Shown: positions 16,134 through 24,048 of the stretch, in pieces
How the letters are laid out: every line of letters starts with the position of its first letter
Numbering within the stretch: position 1 is the first letter of the stretch
Source: a virus
DNA: 43,232 bases
Strand: one strand, 5' to 3'
Virus record (IMG/VR): IMGVR_UViG_3300040801_003453
Coordinates: 1-43,232 of that record
Notes under the pieces: generated by a model
Told to the model about the DNA's origin: nothing
What the model saw: only the letters and a program-made list of their open reading frames with translations
Database searches by the model: none
Program-made: the position numbers and the translations under genes

Positions 16134-17297
16134 TCACGCCCCCGCTGCCTGGGCGGTGGCGGCGGCGTCCAGGGGCGCGCCGTCCAGACCGATGACCTGC
16201 ACACCGTCCTCGGTCTCCACCACGCGCCAGCCGGGGACGGCGGCGGCGCCCGGCGTGGTGGTGGCGGGGCCGGCGGCGGTGGTGGCCGGGGGTGGGGTTT
16301 CGGCCTCCACCTCTGACCGGAAGCCCGAGGCGTCGATGCGGTGCGTGACGCTCTGAATGGCCCAGCGGCCGTCGGCCGCGTCTCCGAACCCCTCCAACAT
16401 CAGATCGCCGCCGGCCATCAGGGCCGGGCGGCCCTCGACGGTCAGGCGCAGGGTCTCCTTACGGCGCCCGGCCTCCTGCGCGGTGCCGGCGGCGCGCGCG
16501 GCGGCCTGGGCGGGGCCACGGGCACCGTGGCGCACCTCGACCGGGGGGCCGTCGCCGGTGCCGGTGACCACCTCCCAATAGGTCACCCCCGCATCCAGGT
16601 CGTGGCGCGGCGCGGACACGCTGGCGGCCATCTCGCGGTCCTGAGCGGTGATCCACCACGTCAGGGCCTCGTCATGACGGATGACCATCCCGTCCAGCGG
16701 CCGGCCGGTGCCGGCGCTGGTGCCGGCCCCGACGCGGGTGACCACCAGACGGCCATCGGCGACCTTCAGCGCCGCGCCCAACGGCGTGGCGTGGCGGGCA
16801 ATCAGGTGCAGGTCGCTCTCGGCCGCCTGATCCACATGGCCGATGGTCAGGGCCGCCAAGTCGGGCGCGACCACCGCCGTCAGGCCATTGTCGGCCGCGA
16901 TGCGCCCGACCAGGTCGCCCAGCGTGGCAGCCCCGAACGAGCGCGAGCGGGGGGCGCGCAGCGGACCGCGCAGATCGGCGGCCCGGCCCCGGATGGTCAT
17001 GGTCAGCCCCTGGCCCTGGTTGCCGTACTGGACCTCATCGACCACGAATGCCGGCATATCCACCAGCCCGGTTTCCAGCCAGCCCAGCGCCACCCGCAGG
17101 GAGGCGCCCCGGCGCGGCACGGCGATGGCGCGGTCGCGCCAGTCCAGGCGCAGGTCCAGTTCGTCGCTGTCGGCCTTCAGGTTGTCGGTCACCGACAGGC
17201 TGAGCAACACCGGGCGCACGCGCGGCGTGATGTCCTGATCGCCGACGGTCAGGCGCCAGTCCGGGGTCCAGCGGGGGCGGTCGAGTGGTCCCGGCAT
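16134..17297 (-). CDS. D: P2 gpD-like tail hub protein (late control gene D family)
   Basis: The 387-residue protein has the gpD-type pattern: an N-terminal WRLTVGDQDITPRVRPVLLSLSVTDNL, then a LDLRLDWRDRAIAVPRRGASLRVALGW block, and GLTMTIRGRAADLRGPLRAPRSRSF. This family forms the base of the contractile tail tube (T4 gp27-like hub). The C-terminal 60 residues are a Pro/Ala/Thr-rich tail. It is last in the tail operon, after U and X, the P2-like order. The ATG at 17297 is 4 bp past the gene X stop; the longer frame upstream is a shadow of gene X. Confidence 0.85.
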   Translation of the reverse strand: MPGPLDRPRWTPDWRLTVGDQDITPRVRPVLLSLSVTDNLKADSDELDLRLDWRDRAIAVPRRGASLRVALGWLETGLVDMPAFVVDEVQYGNQGQGLTMTIRGRAADLRGPLRAPRSRSFGAATLGDLVGRIAADNGLTAVVAPDLAALTIGHVDQAAESDLHLIARHATPLGAALKVADGRLVVTRVGAGTSAGTGRPLDGMVIRHDEALTWWITAQDREMAASVSAPRHDLDAGVTYWEVVTGTGDGPPVEVRHGARGPAQAAARAAGTAQEAGRRKETLRLTVEGRPALMAGGDLMLEGFGDAADGRWAIQSVTHRIDASGFRSEVEAETPPPATTAAGPATTTPGAAAVPGWRVVETEDGVQVIGLDGAPLDAAATAQAAGA

Positions 17298-17301
17298 GGT
17301 C

Positions 17302-17514
17302 TCAGTCCCACAGCCGGACGACGGGGTGGCGCGGCGGGTCCGACGGCGGGTCGGGCAGGCGGACGACGGTGCCGGTGGGCAAGATCGGCCCCAGCGCCGC
17401 GAGGCCCCGGTTGATGTCGAGCACGGCCGCCACGTTCTCCGCCGTCTCATGACCATAGGCCCGGCGGCAGATCAGATCCACGGTTTCGCCCTGCTGGCTG
17501 CGCAGCTCGATCAT
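17302..17514 (-). CDS. X: Tail protein X (LysM-like)
   Basis: The 70-residue protein has the short P2 gpX-like fold: RSQQGETVDLICRRAYG followed by AAVLDINRGLAALGPILPTGTVVRLPD, a LysM-like pattern. It belongs to the tail-completion group and overlaps the upstream gene U by 4 bp (ATGA). The start at 17514 is set by that overlap. Confidence 0.85.
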   Translation of the reverse strand: MIELRSQQGETVDLICRRAYGHETAENVAAVLDINRGLAALGPILPTGTVVRLPDPPSDPPRHPVVRLWD

Positions 17515-17933
17515 GATGGCCCCTCGCTGCCGTAGTGCGCCAGTTCCAGGCGGAAGTCGATCTTGCGGGCCGCGCCGCGCCACCCGACGGCCTGGGTTTC
17601 CTCCACCTCTGTAATACACCACCAGCCCAGCACCTCGCCCAGGCCGGAGGTCATCAGCAGCGGCGCGCCGGCGGTCGCCACGGCGCGCATGCGGGGGACC
17701 TGGTCCCAGCCGTCGCCGGCGGGATACAGGCGCACGTCCAGGGGGTAGATGACGCCGTCCAGCGTGATGGTCTCCGTCCCCGGACCCATGAACTGGCGGG
17801 CCGGCCGCACGCCCAGGCGGTCCTGCTGGGGCCAGCGGTACTCGGCGCGGCGGCGCAGCGTCTGGTGGGCGGCGGTGGCGACCGAAAAGCGGATGTCGTC
17901 GCCCAACCCGAGGAGCACATCAGTCAAGGTCAT
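17511..17933 (-). CDS. U: P2 gpU-like tail completion protein
   Basis: The 140-residue protein resembles P2 gpU: RRRAEYRWPQQDRLGVRPARQFMGPGTETITLDGVIYP near 28-65, then MRAVATAGAPLLMTSGLGEVLGWWCITEV and a C-terminal FRLELAHYG. gpU caps the tail tube at the head-proximal end. It overlaps the tape measure gene by 14 bp and gene X by 4 bp. The start at 17933 has a run of six G about 5 nt upstream. Confidence 0.82.
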   Translation of the reverse strand: MTLTDVLLGLGDDIRFSVATAAHQTLRRRAEYRWPQQDRLGVRPARQFMGPGTETITLDGVIYPLDVRLYPAGDGWDQVPRMRAVATAGAPLLMTSGLGEVLGWWCITEVEETQAVGWRGAARKIDFRLELAHYGSEGPS

Positions 17934-20718
17934 GGAGCGCCCCCCGCTGACGGCGTTCCAGTTCGCGCGCCACGGCGGCGGCGATGGCCGACACATCGCT
18001 GCCCGGCGGCACGGTCACGGACACGACCGTGCTGTTGTCCACGTTTTGTGTCGTCGGCCCCATCGGGAATGGTTTCAGGCCGCCGGCACCGGCCGGCGCC
18101 GGGCCGCCGGCGGGCACGGGCTTCAGCGCGTCCAGCATGGCGGCGGTGTCGATCGGCGTGGGAATGGCGGCATAGGGCTGGCGCCCCTCGAAACGCGACG
18201 GTACCCGCACCGGCTGCCCCTGGGCGTCAGGCTCGCTGTCGGGCGCCGCGCGCTCATCAGTTGAACCGTCGGCTTCGCCCCCTGGCGTGAAGCCCAGCTT
18301 CTCCTGCAGCCAGTCGGGCAGGAACCCCACCACATCGCGGATCCGGTCCTGCAGCCACGCCTTGAGGTCCGCCAGGGCCTCGCGGAAGCCCTCGCGCAGG
18401 GTCTCGATCCAGTGAGCGGCCAGTTCGCCCAGGTCGATCCCGAACAGCCATTGCAGCAGCCCGTCCCAGGTGTCCCACACGATCCGCCACGGGTTGAACT
18501 CCGCCAGCAGGGCGGCAAGGCCGGAGCCCAACCCCTCATCAAAGGCCGCTTTCACACGGTCCAGTTTGCCTTGAAACCACGCCCCGATCTGGTCCCAGTT
18601 CTGATAGATCGCATAGGCCGCACCCGCCAGCGCCATCGCCGCCAGCACCGCCCAGCCGAACGGTGTCGTGACCAGGCCGACGGACACGGCGCGGAGTGCG
18701 CCGACCACCAACGGCCCGGCCCCGGCCACCGCGCGCAGCGCGCCACCCAACCCCCGCATTCCGCCGGCCGCCAGCGGACCCGCCGCGCGCCCCAGCCAGC
18801 CCATGACGCCACCCAGGCCACGCAGGGCGGTGCCCAGCAGGCCCCCCTTGATGCCCAACGTCGTGGTGGCCCAGCGCATCGCGGCCAGGGGGATCAGCAC
18901 GCCACCGGCGGCCGTGGCGAGGCCGCCGACGCCGGTCACCACCAGCGCCGCCGTGGCGGCCACGGAGCCCAGGGTGGATGTCAGTTCGGGATTGGCCTTG
19001 GTCCAGTCGGTGACGCCGTTCAGGACACTGGTGAGTCCCTGCGACACCGACCGCAACACCGGGTCCATGGCTTCGCCGGCAGCGGAACGGAAGTCATCAG
19101 CCGCACTCTGCAGCGCGGCCACATCACCTTTCAGGTTGTCCTTCATTTCGCCGGCCCGCCGCTGCGACCAGCCCTGCCCCTGCCCGATCTCCGCCGTCAG
19201 CGCCGCGACCTGGTCCAGCACGGACAGCAATTCCGTGCCGGCCGACATGGCTTCTGTATCCAGCAGCGTTTTAAGAACGGACGTGCGGTCAGCGGTACCC
19301 ATGCCCTGCATGGCCATGGCCAATTGCTGCAGGATCAATTCCTGGGCCAGAAGGTTGCCGTTCTCATCTTCGATCACCACGCCCAGCCGCCGCAGTTCCT
19401 TTGCCGCCGCTGATGTGGGCGCGGACAGGCGCTGCATGATCGCGCGCAGGGCAGTCCCCGCCTCGCTACCCTGGATGCCGACGTTGCCAAGCAGGCCGAC
19501 CTGGGCGGCCGCGAACTCCATGGAGATGCCAAGCGATTGCGCCAGCGGCGCGACGTACTTCATGCTCTCGCCCAACTGCGAGATGTTCACGTTCGTCTTG
19601 TCGTTGACGATTGTGAGCGTATCGACCACGCGCCCCATCTGGTCGGGGTCGAACTTGAAGGCCGAGAGGATGTTGGAGGCGATGTCGGACGCCTGCCCCA
19701 GATCGATGCGCCCGACCAGCGCGAGGTTCAGCGTGTCTGCGATGGATGTGTTGATGGCGTCCGCGCTGAACCCGGCAGCGCTGAGAAAGTCCATGCCCTG
19801 GCCGACCTGGGTGGCGGTGAACGCGGTCGTGCGGCCAAGGGCGGCCGCGCGTTCGCGCAGGGCCTGGGCCTCCGCCTCCGATGCGCCGAGACGGGACGCC
19901 ACGGCGTCCATCTGGGCGTCAAACTCCATCCATGTGTTCGCCAGCCCCAGCCCCATCCGGCCAGCGTGCATCATGCCATACCCCGCCGCACCGATGCCGG
20001 CGGCGCGCATCATGTCGCGGCCCAGGCGTTCGCGGGCGCGGGTCAGGGCTTCGGTGCGGCGCTGGGCGGCGGCGGCCTGTTCGGCCTGTCGGGCCAGGGC
20101 TTCGGTCGCCTCGCGGGTGCGGCGGGTGACATCGCGCTGGGCATCGGCGAGCCGATCCGCCGACAGGTCCAGGTCCTTCAGGCCGCGCCGGGCCTGTTCG
20201 GTGCGTTCGGCCAGCGACCGGTGCGCATCGCCAGCGCGACGGGCGCCTTCGCGGGCCTGCTCCAGGCCCTTGTCCAGTTTGGTGATGGCCGCGTCCGTCT
20301 CGCGCAGTTCGGCCGCCAGTTCCCCGGCCTGAGCCTCGGCCGCCGCAAAAGCGCGCTTGAGGGCATCGGACGGCGCTTTGGTCGCCTTCATCTCCTGGCC
20401 GAGGCGGTCCACCTCCCGCCGGGCCAGATCCAGTTGCAAGCCGAGGTCCTGGCTGCGCCGCCGCTGCTGGGCCAACTCCCGCCCCAGCCCCTCGGCCCGC
20501 GCCTTGGTGTCGCGCATGGCGGCGCCAGCCTGATCGAGCCGCTCTTTCAGCCGGCGGAACGCATCAATGGCGCCCTGCTGCTGTTTCAGGCGCCCCAGGT
20601 CGCCGCCCAGGTCCTCTGTCCGGCGCCCCAGCCCCTGCATGGCACGCCCGATGCCCCGCAGCGGGGCGGTGGCACGGTCCATCAGGCGGATGGTCAGGGC
20701 TAGGTTCAGATCGGACAT
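17920..20718 (-). CDS. T: Tail tape measure protein (P2 gpT-like)
   Basis: The 932-residue protein opens with IRLMDRATAPLRGIGRAMQGL and about 220 residues of coiled coil. The conserved TP901/P2 tape-measure core follows (ASRLGASEAEAQALRERA, GQGMDFLSAAGFSADAIN, VGLLGNVGIQGSEAGTALRA), then a hydrophobic Gly/Ala-rich region with several possible membrane segments (about 575-700). At roughly 1.5 angstrom per residue it would set a tail of about 140 nm, near that of P2. The C-terminal 120 residues are proline-rich. It follows the E/E' chaperone pair, as in P2. Confidence 0.9.
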   Translation of the reverse strand: MSDLNLALTIRLMDRATAPLRGIGRAMQGLGRRTEDLGGDLGRLKQQQGAIDAFRRLKERLDQAGAAMRDTKARAEGLGRELAQQRRRSQDLGLQLDLARREVDRLGQEMKATKAPSDALKRAFAAAEAQAGELAAELRETDAAITKLDKGLEQAREGARRAGDAHRSLAERTEQARRGLKDLDLSADRLADAQRDVTRRTREATEALARQAEQAAAAQRRTEALTRARERLGRDMMRAAGIGAAGYGMMHAGRMGLGLANTWMEFDAQMDAVASRLGASEAEAQALRERAAALGRTTAFTATQVGQGMDFLSAAGFSADAINTSIADTLNLALVGRIDLGQASDIASNILSAFKFDPDQMGRVVDTLTIVNDKTNVNISQLGESMKYVAPLAQSLGISMEFAAAQVGLLGNVGIQGSEAGTALRAIMQRLSAPTSAAAKELRRLGVVIEDENGNLLAQELILQQLAMAMQGMGTADRTSVLKTLLDTEAMSAGTELLSVLDQVAALTAEIGQGQGWSQRRAGEMKDNLKGDVAALQSAADDFRSAAGEAMDPVLRSVSQGLTSVLNGVTDWTKANPELTSTLGSVAATAALVVTGVGGLATAAGGVLIPLAAMRWATTTLGIKGGLLGTALRGLGGVMGWLGRAAGPLAAGGMRGLGGALRAVAGAGPLVVGALRAVSVGLVTTPFGWAVLAAMALAGAAYAIYQNWDQIGAWFQGKLDRVKAAFDEGLGSGLAALLAEFNPWRIVWDTWDGLLQWLFGIDLGELAAHWIETLREGFREALADLKAWLQDRIRDVVGFLPDWLQEKLGFTPGGEADGSTDERAAPDSEPDAQGQPVRVPSRFEGRQPYAAIPTPIDTAAMLDALKPVPAGGPAPAGAGGLKPFPMGPTTQNVDNSTVVSVTVPPGSDVSAIAAAVARELERRQRGALHDLD

Positions 20719-20795
20719 GGTTTTGGTTTCCTATCGCCCCAGTTAGGCCCACCAACCCTGGCGATGACACACACGATCCGGCGCGACCGCGCCGG

Positions 20796-20835
20796 CGGCC
20801 CGAAGGGCCGGAGCCGCGCGAGGCCCGCAAGGGCC
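20796..20835. other. Two short hairpins in the gap before the tape measure gene
   Basis: In the 152-bp gap between the E' stop and gene T are CGGCCC-GAA-GGGCCG (20796-20810) and GGCCC-GCAA-GGGCC (20822-20835). A T-rich run (minus strand, about 20846-20860) lies before them in transcription order rather than after, so they are not ordinary terminators. They may shape the late mRNA. Confidence 0.35.
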
Positions 20836-20870
20836 AAGCTGCGGCGATAAAAAACAAAAAACTCACCCTC

Positions 20871-21092
20871 TCAGGCGCCTTTCACAAGGATCACCGGCAC
20901 CGGCCACGCTCGCCGTTCGACCGCCCGCGCCCGCCAGTCCAGCAACTCCCACAGGGTCAGGCGTTCCAGGTCCGCCAGCCCCCAATGCCAGCACGCGGCC
21001 ACGTCGGCCATCAGGTCCTCTATGTGCTCGACGGGCTCCCCGCCCCCGCCAGAGCCTCCAGGTCCAGCCCCATCTCCGGGGCCAGATCGGCG
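20871..21092 (-). CDS. E': gpE' extension of the tail assembly chaperone (reached by -1 frameshift)
   Basis: In the -1 frame relative to gene E the sequence encodes EHIEDLMADVAACWHWGLAD then LERLTLWELLDWRARA, the characteristic P2 gpE' helix pair. No good ribosome-binding site fits an independent start, and the frame is entered at the slippery heptamer 21098-21092, giving 73 extra residues after 101 residues of gpE (174 in total). In P2 and most contractile and siphophage tails the ratio of short to extended chaperone guides tape-measure folding and tail-tube assembly. Confidence 0.8.
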   Translation of the reverse strand, partial: RRSGPGDGAGPGGSGGGGEPVEHIEDLMADVAACWHWGLADLERLTLWELLDWRARAVERRAWPVPVILVKGA

Positions 21093-21394
21093 AAAAAACC
21101 CCCGACCGTGCCCGCAATCGCCAGCGTGGCGCCCAGGTCCAGCCCGCCCCACACATCCGGCGGCAGGCGCGGGGTGTGGATGCGCGATCCGATCTCCATC
21201 AGGGGGCCGATCTGCGACGTGGCCAGGTCCACCAGCGAGACCCGGTACAGGTCCCGCGCCACCGGCGGGCGCAGGGTGAGTTCGGTCACCCGACCGATGC
21301 CCTCGACCGTTACCGGCCGGGGCAGCTTGACGGTGCGGGTGCCGTCATCGGCCGGGGCTGGATCGGGCGCGTCGGTCTTTTTCGTGTCAGCCAT
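21020..21394 (-). CDS. E: Tail assembly chaperone gpE
   Basis: The 124-residue protein corresponds to P2 gpE: an acidic leader, then VKLPRPVTVEGIGRVTELTLR, VARDLYRVSL, and a Gly/Leu-rich end (GATLAIAGTVGGFFADLAPEMG) before the TAG at 21020. It lies between tail tube (FII) and tape measure (T) genes, as in P2. A fraction of ribosomes should shift at 21098-21092 and make the longer E+E' form. Confidence 0.85.
   Translation of the reverse strand: MADTKKTDAPDPAPADDGTRTVKLPRPVTVEGIGRVTELTLRPPVARDLYRVSLVDLATSQIGPLMEIGSRIHTPRLPPDVWGGLDLGATLAIAGTVGGFFADLAPEMGLDLEALAGAGSPSST
21092..21098 (-). other. -1 ribosomal frameshift slippery heptamer T TTT TTC
   Basis: Frame 0 of gene E reads GGT TTT TTC GCC. 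The heptamer T TTT TTC allows both tRNAs to re-pair after a one-base backward slip, after which translation continues CGC CGA TCT into E'. P2 uses the closely related T TTT TTG. The zero-frame stop lies 22 codons further on. Confidence 0.75.
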
Positions 21395-21400
21395 GTCCGA

Positions 21401-21910
21401 TCACTCCAGCCCGAGGTTGCGACGGCGCGCCGCCAGAACATCCGTCCCGCCCACCTTGCGGACACCGTTCAGGACATCGATCTCGATATCCGCCTGACCG
21501 TTGATCTCAACCCGGTAGTAATGCAGCGACATGGTCAGCTTGCAGGACGTGGCGTCGCCGGCTTTCCAGCCGCCGGGGTCGATTTCGGTGACCATGCCCC
21601 GGCAGGTCAGCAGGACCGGTTCCTCGTTCGCGCCGTGGCCCTGCGACCCGCGCAGGGTGCAGGCGACCTCCTGCCCTTCGCTCAAACCCCACTGGCGCCA
21701 CAGGGCGCTGTCGTACTCGCCGACGCTGGCGTCCAGGGTCAGCTTCTCCTGCCCCATGTCCAGGTCCACCGGCGCGTCCATATCGCCGGCGCGGTATTCC
21801 TCGGTCTTGAGGGTCAGTTTGGGCGGCGTCAGTTCATCGACGCGCCCGGCATAGCCCTGCCCGTCCAGGAACAGGGTGAACGCCTTCAGCTTCTTGGCCA
21901 GTTGGGCCAT
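21401..21910 (-). CDS. FII: Major tail tube protein (P2 gpFII-like)
   Basis: The 169-residue protein matches the P2 tail tube family: KLKAFTLFLDGQGYAGRVDELTPPKLTLKTEEY near the start, then APVDLDMGQEKLTLDASVGEYD and a C-terminal DVLNGVRKVGGTDVLAARRRNLGL. It polymerises into the inner tube under the sheath. I prefer the ATG at 21910 with GGAGG 7 nt upstream to one six codons earlier. It directly follows the sheath gene. Confidence 0.9.
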   Translation of the reverse strand: MAQLAKKLKAFTLFLDGQGYAGRVDELTPPKLTLKTEEYRAGDMDAPVDLDMGQEKLTLDASVGEYDSALWRQWGLSEGQEVACTLRGSQGHGANEEPVLLTCRGMVTEIDPGGWKAGDATSCKLTMSLHYYRVEINGQADIEIDVLNGVRKVGGTDVLAARRRNLGLE

Positions 21911-21960
21911 GCTCAGTCCTCCGTTCATCCGGCGCGACCGCGCCGCCGCCGATCAAAACA

Positions 21961-23391
21961 TCACGCCGCTTCGCGGATCACCGCGTCCACGAGTTCGGTG
22001 TAGTAGCCCGCATCGCGATGCGCCCGGAACGTCAGGCGTTCCATCGGCGCCGGTGGCTCGATGTCGAAGTCGAGCGTCAGGTGCCCGGCCATCAGCTCGG
22101 CCGGGGTGTTCAACTCGGGATCGAGCCAGCACCGCCCGCCCAGGATCGCCCCGCGTGCCTTCAGCGTGCGCAGGTAGGCGTTGACACTCTCCTGGATATC
22201 GAGCACGAGCTGCGGCGACAGCGGCCGGTCCATGGCCCACAGGAACGCAGCCTCGACGGCCTCGTACACCATGTCGGCTGTGCGGCGGACGGACAGGAAC
22301 GCCCACTGCGGATCGGCGCTGGTGGTGCGGTTGCCCCACAGCCGGAAGCCCTCGCGCCGGATGATGGTGGTGATCTCGCGCTCGTTCAGCCAGTTGGCCT
22401 CGCTGTGCGGATCACCGATGCTCCAGCCCACCGGCCGCGACGTTCCGACGATGCCATTGATGACCTGGTTGGACGGGCTCCACCAAAAGCCCTTCTCGTG
22501 GTCCATGCGACTGATCACGCCCGCGACCCGCGCACTGGCCGGCTGGTCCACGGCGCCGTCAATGTCGGTGTCCCAGACCTGCACATACGGATCGACGATA
22601 TAGACGCGATCACTGCCCCAATCGCCCCGGTAGGTCGCCGCGTCTTCCAGCGTGGTGTTGGGGCCATCCGCGATCACCACGGCCCGCAGGCGGGGCGCGA
22701 TGCCCAGCAGCTCGGCGACCACCGGATTGCCGACGGTGCCGACGGTCGCGGTGGCCGTGCCGCCCGTGCCGTCGCCGGCGATGGTCACCGTGGGCGGCGC
22801 GGTATAGCCGATGCCGGCGCGGGTGAGGGTGATGCCGGTGACCGCGCCGTCGGTGACCACGGCCACCGCCTCGGCGCCCGTGCCGGTGGTGTCGCCGGCG
22901 GCCGGTGTGATCGTGACCGTGGTCGTGGCGGCGGCATAGCCCGACCCGCCGGCATCGACGGCGATCCCCGAAACACCCGTCGGCCGCACGCCCGTGTAGC
23001 CCGGCGCGACCAGGATACGCGGCGTCGTGGCGACCACGCTCTGCGCGGCCATGAACGCGTGGACCCCGGTCTTCAGCGCGCGGTCGCCGATCAGGTTGCT
23101 GATCGTGGCCGCCTGATCCACGCCTTCTTCGACCCGGACCACGACGACGGTCGCGCTGCCCTGGTCCCAGATGCCGTCGAGCGCATCCTTCAGGGTGCCA
23201 GCATCGCCCAACAGCGCGGCCTTGCGCGGCTGACCGATCAACAGAACAGGGGTGTCGAGCGGAAAGGCGTCGGCATCGGCCTCCGGCGCGGTGCCAATCA
23301 GGCCGATGACAGACGACGCCGGCGTGCGGATCGGCCGCAGGCCGTCGGAGACCTCCAGGACCTCGACGCCGTGAAGAAACTGCATGCCCAT
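21961..23391 (-). CDS. FI: Contractile tail sheath protein (P2 gpFI-like) with an inserted repeat domain
   Basis: The 476-residue protein shows the sheath signature: FLHGVEVLEVSDGLRPIR, SSVIGLIGTAPEAD, TPRILVAPGYTG (about 123-134), LRAVVIADGPNTT, and the C-terminal GGRCWLDPELNTP and LTLDFDIEPPAPMERLTFRA. It contracts to drive the tube into the cell. Compared with P2 (396 residues) it has an extra segment of about 80-90 residues at 135-222, made of two GGSGY/GIGY-type beta repeats, placed between APGY and the following helix. The start at 23391 has GAGAGG upstream. Confidence 0.92.
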   Translation of the reverse strand: MGMQFLHGVEVLEVSDGLRPIRTPASSVIGLIGTAPEADADAFPLDTPVLLIGQPRKAALLGDAGTLKDALDGIWDQGSATVVVVRVEEGVDQAATISNLIGDRALKTGVHAFMAAQSVVATTPRILVAPGYTGVRPTGVSGIAVDAGGSGYAAATTTVTITPAAGDTTGTGAEAVAVVTDGAVTGITLTRAGIGYTAPPTVTIAGDGTGGTATATVGTVGNPVVAELLGIAPRLRAVVIADGPNTTLEDAATYRGDWGSDRVYIVDPYVQVWDTDIDGAVDQPASARVAGVISRMDHEKGFWWSPSNQVINGIVGTSRPVGWSIGDPHSEANWLNEREITTIIRREGFRLWGNRTTSADPQWAFLSVRRTADMVYEAVEAAFLWAMDRPLSPQLVLDIQESVNAYLRTLKARGAILGGRCWLDPELNTPAELMAGHLTLDFDIEPPAPMERLTFRAHRDAGYYTELVDAVIREAA

Positions 23392-23404
23392 AGGGTACCT
23401 CTCA

Positions 23405-23576
23405 GGTCAGGTCGTGGGGGTGGGGGCGGGCTCGACAAATAGCCTGTCGTGGACGAAATCGCCGAAGCTGTAGAGCCCGAGCACGTGGAGCATCGCCATC
23501 AAGGGGTGCCCAACGAACGAGTGAAGGAAATGGCTGACGATCATGCTGCGCTTCCGGTCAGGTCGTGGGGGTGGGG
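23405..23576. repeat. 21-nt direct repeat flanking a small tail gene
   Basis: An identical 21-nt run starting GGTCAGGTCGTGGGGG occurs at 23405-23425 and 23556-23576. Each copy encodes, on the minus strand, the last codons of a gene ending in Pro-Thr-Pro-Thr-Thr and its TGA stop. The two copies bracket the 45-residue gene at 23407-23544, so this looks like a duplicated 3' end that can act as a recombination point. Confidence 0.7.
23407..23544 (-). CDS. Small tail-region protein of unknown function, 45 residues
   Basis: The frame starts at an ATG with GGAAG 7 nt upstream and encodes MIVSHFLHSFVGHPLMAMLHVLG, an amphipathic and hydrophobic helix, then SFGDFVHDRLFVEPAPTPTT. It sits between the tail fibre cluster and the sheath gene. 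The last five residues and the stop codon are shared with the next gene upstream through the 21-nt repeat. It may be a fibre-related or membrane-interacting protein; I recognise no family. The good ribosome-binding site and tight fit between neighbours favour a real gene. Confidence 0.55.
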   Translation of the reverse strand: MIVSHFLHSFVGHPLMAMLHVLGLYSFGDFVHDRLFVEPAPTPTT

Positions 23577-24037
23577 CGGGTGCCGGCGAGGATTTCGGCG
23601 GCGCGGGCCGCCGTCAGCAGGGGCGGGTCGGTGGTGGTGAGGTACTGGATCGCCTGGATCGTGCCGGCGTCGGTGCGATCCACCGACGTCAGGCGCGGGT
23701 CCTCGACGAGCCGGAGGAAGTCATCGACCACCGCGTCGGTGGCGCGGGCGGCGCGGATGGCGATGCGCTCCGGCGCCGTGAACATGGAGGCCATGAATTC
23801 CGGCGGGGTGTAGGTGGTGGGCGCCGGCGCGGGATCGGGGTGCGGCGCGGGGTCCGGATCGGGCGCGGGCGGGGGCGCGGTCCAGGTGTCGGTGTCCGGG
23901 TCGTGGCGCCAGCCGGCGCGCACGTCGTCCGGGCCGGTCACGAACTCCGCCGCGATGGTGGGGTGGTACGCGGTCGCCGGGTCGGCCGTGGTCACGTCCA
24001 CGGCCACGGTGTTGATGATGCGGGCGTATGTGGGCAT
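23558..24037 (-). CDS. Tail fibre-associated protein of unknown function
   Basis: The 159-residue protein starts MPTYARIINTVAVDVTTADP and continues with AAEFVTGPDDVRAGWRHDPDTDTW, a pattern common in small proteins encoded next to phage tail fibres. A proline/aspartate-rich linker follows (about 52-75), then a helical part (MASMFTAPERIAIRAAR). It may be a fibre assembly factor or minor tip protein. AGGAGG lies 7 nt before the ATG at 24037, which decides the start; an upstream ATG at 24055 lacks support. Confidence 0.6.
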   Translation of the reverse strand: MPTYARIINTVAVDVTTADPATAYHPTIAAEFVTGPDDVRAGWRHDPDTDTWTAPPPAPDPDPAPHPDPAPAPTTYTPPEFMASMFTAPERIAIRAARATDAVVDDFLRLVEDPRLTSVDRTDAGTIQAIQYLTTTDPPLLTAARAAEILAGTRPTPTT

Positions 24038-24048
24038 GGTGTTTCCTC

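Noticed and set aside
15439-16137. 232-residue minus-strand ORF across the att site and lipoprotein
   Set aside because: It crosses the tRNA fragment and terminator and is antisense to a gene with a good signal peptide and ribosome-binding site.
16341-17414. Long plus-strand ORFs across the tail genes (also 18668-20332 and 22018-23442)
   Set aside because: They are rich in Arg, Pro and Gly without motifs and lie opposite well-recognised D, T and FI genes.
20863-21156. 97-residue minus ORF overlapping E and E'
   Set aside because: It is Trp/Arg/Gly-rich and in neither the E nor the E' frame.
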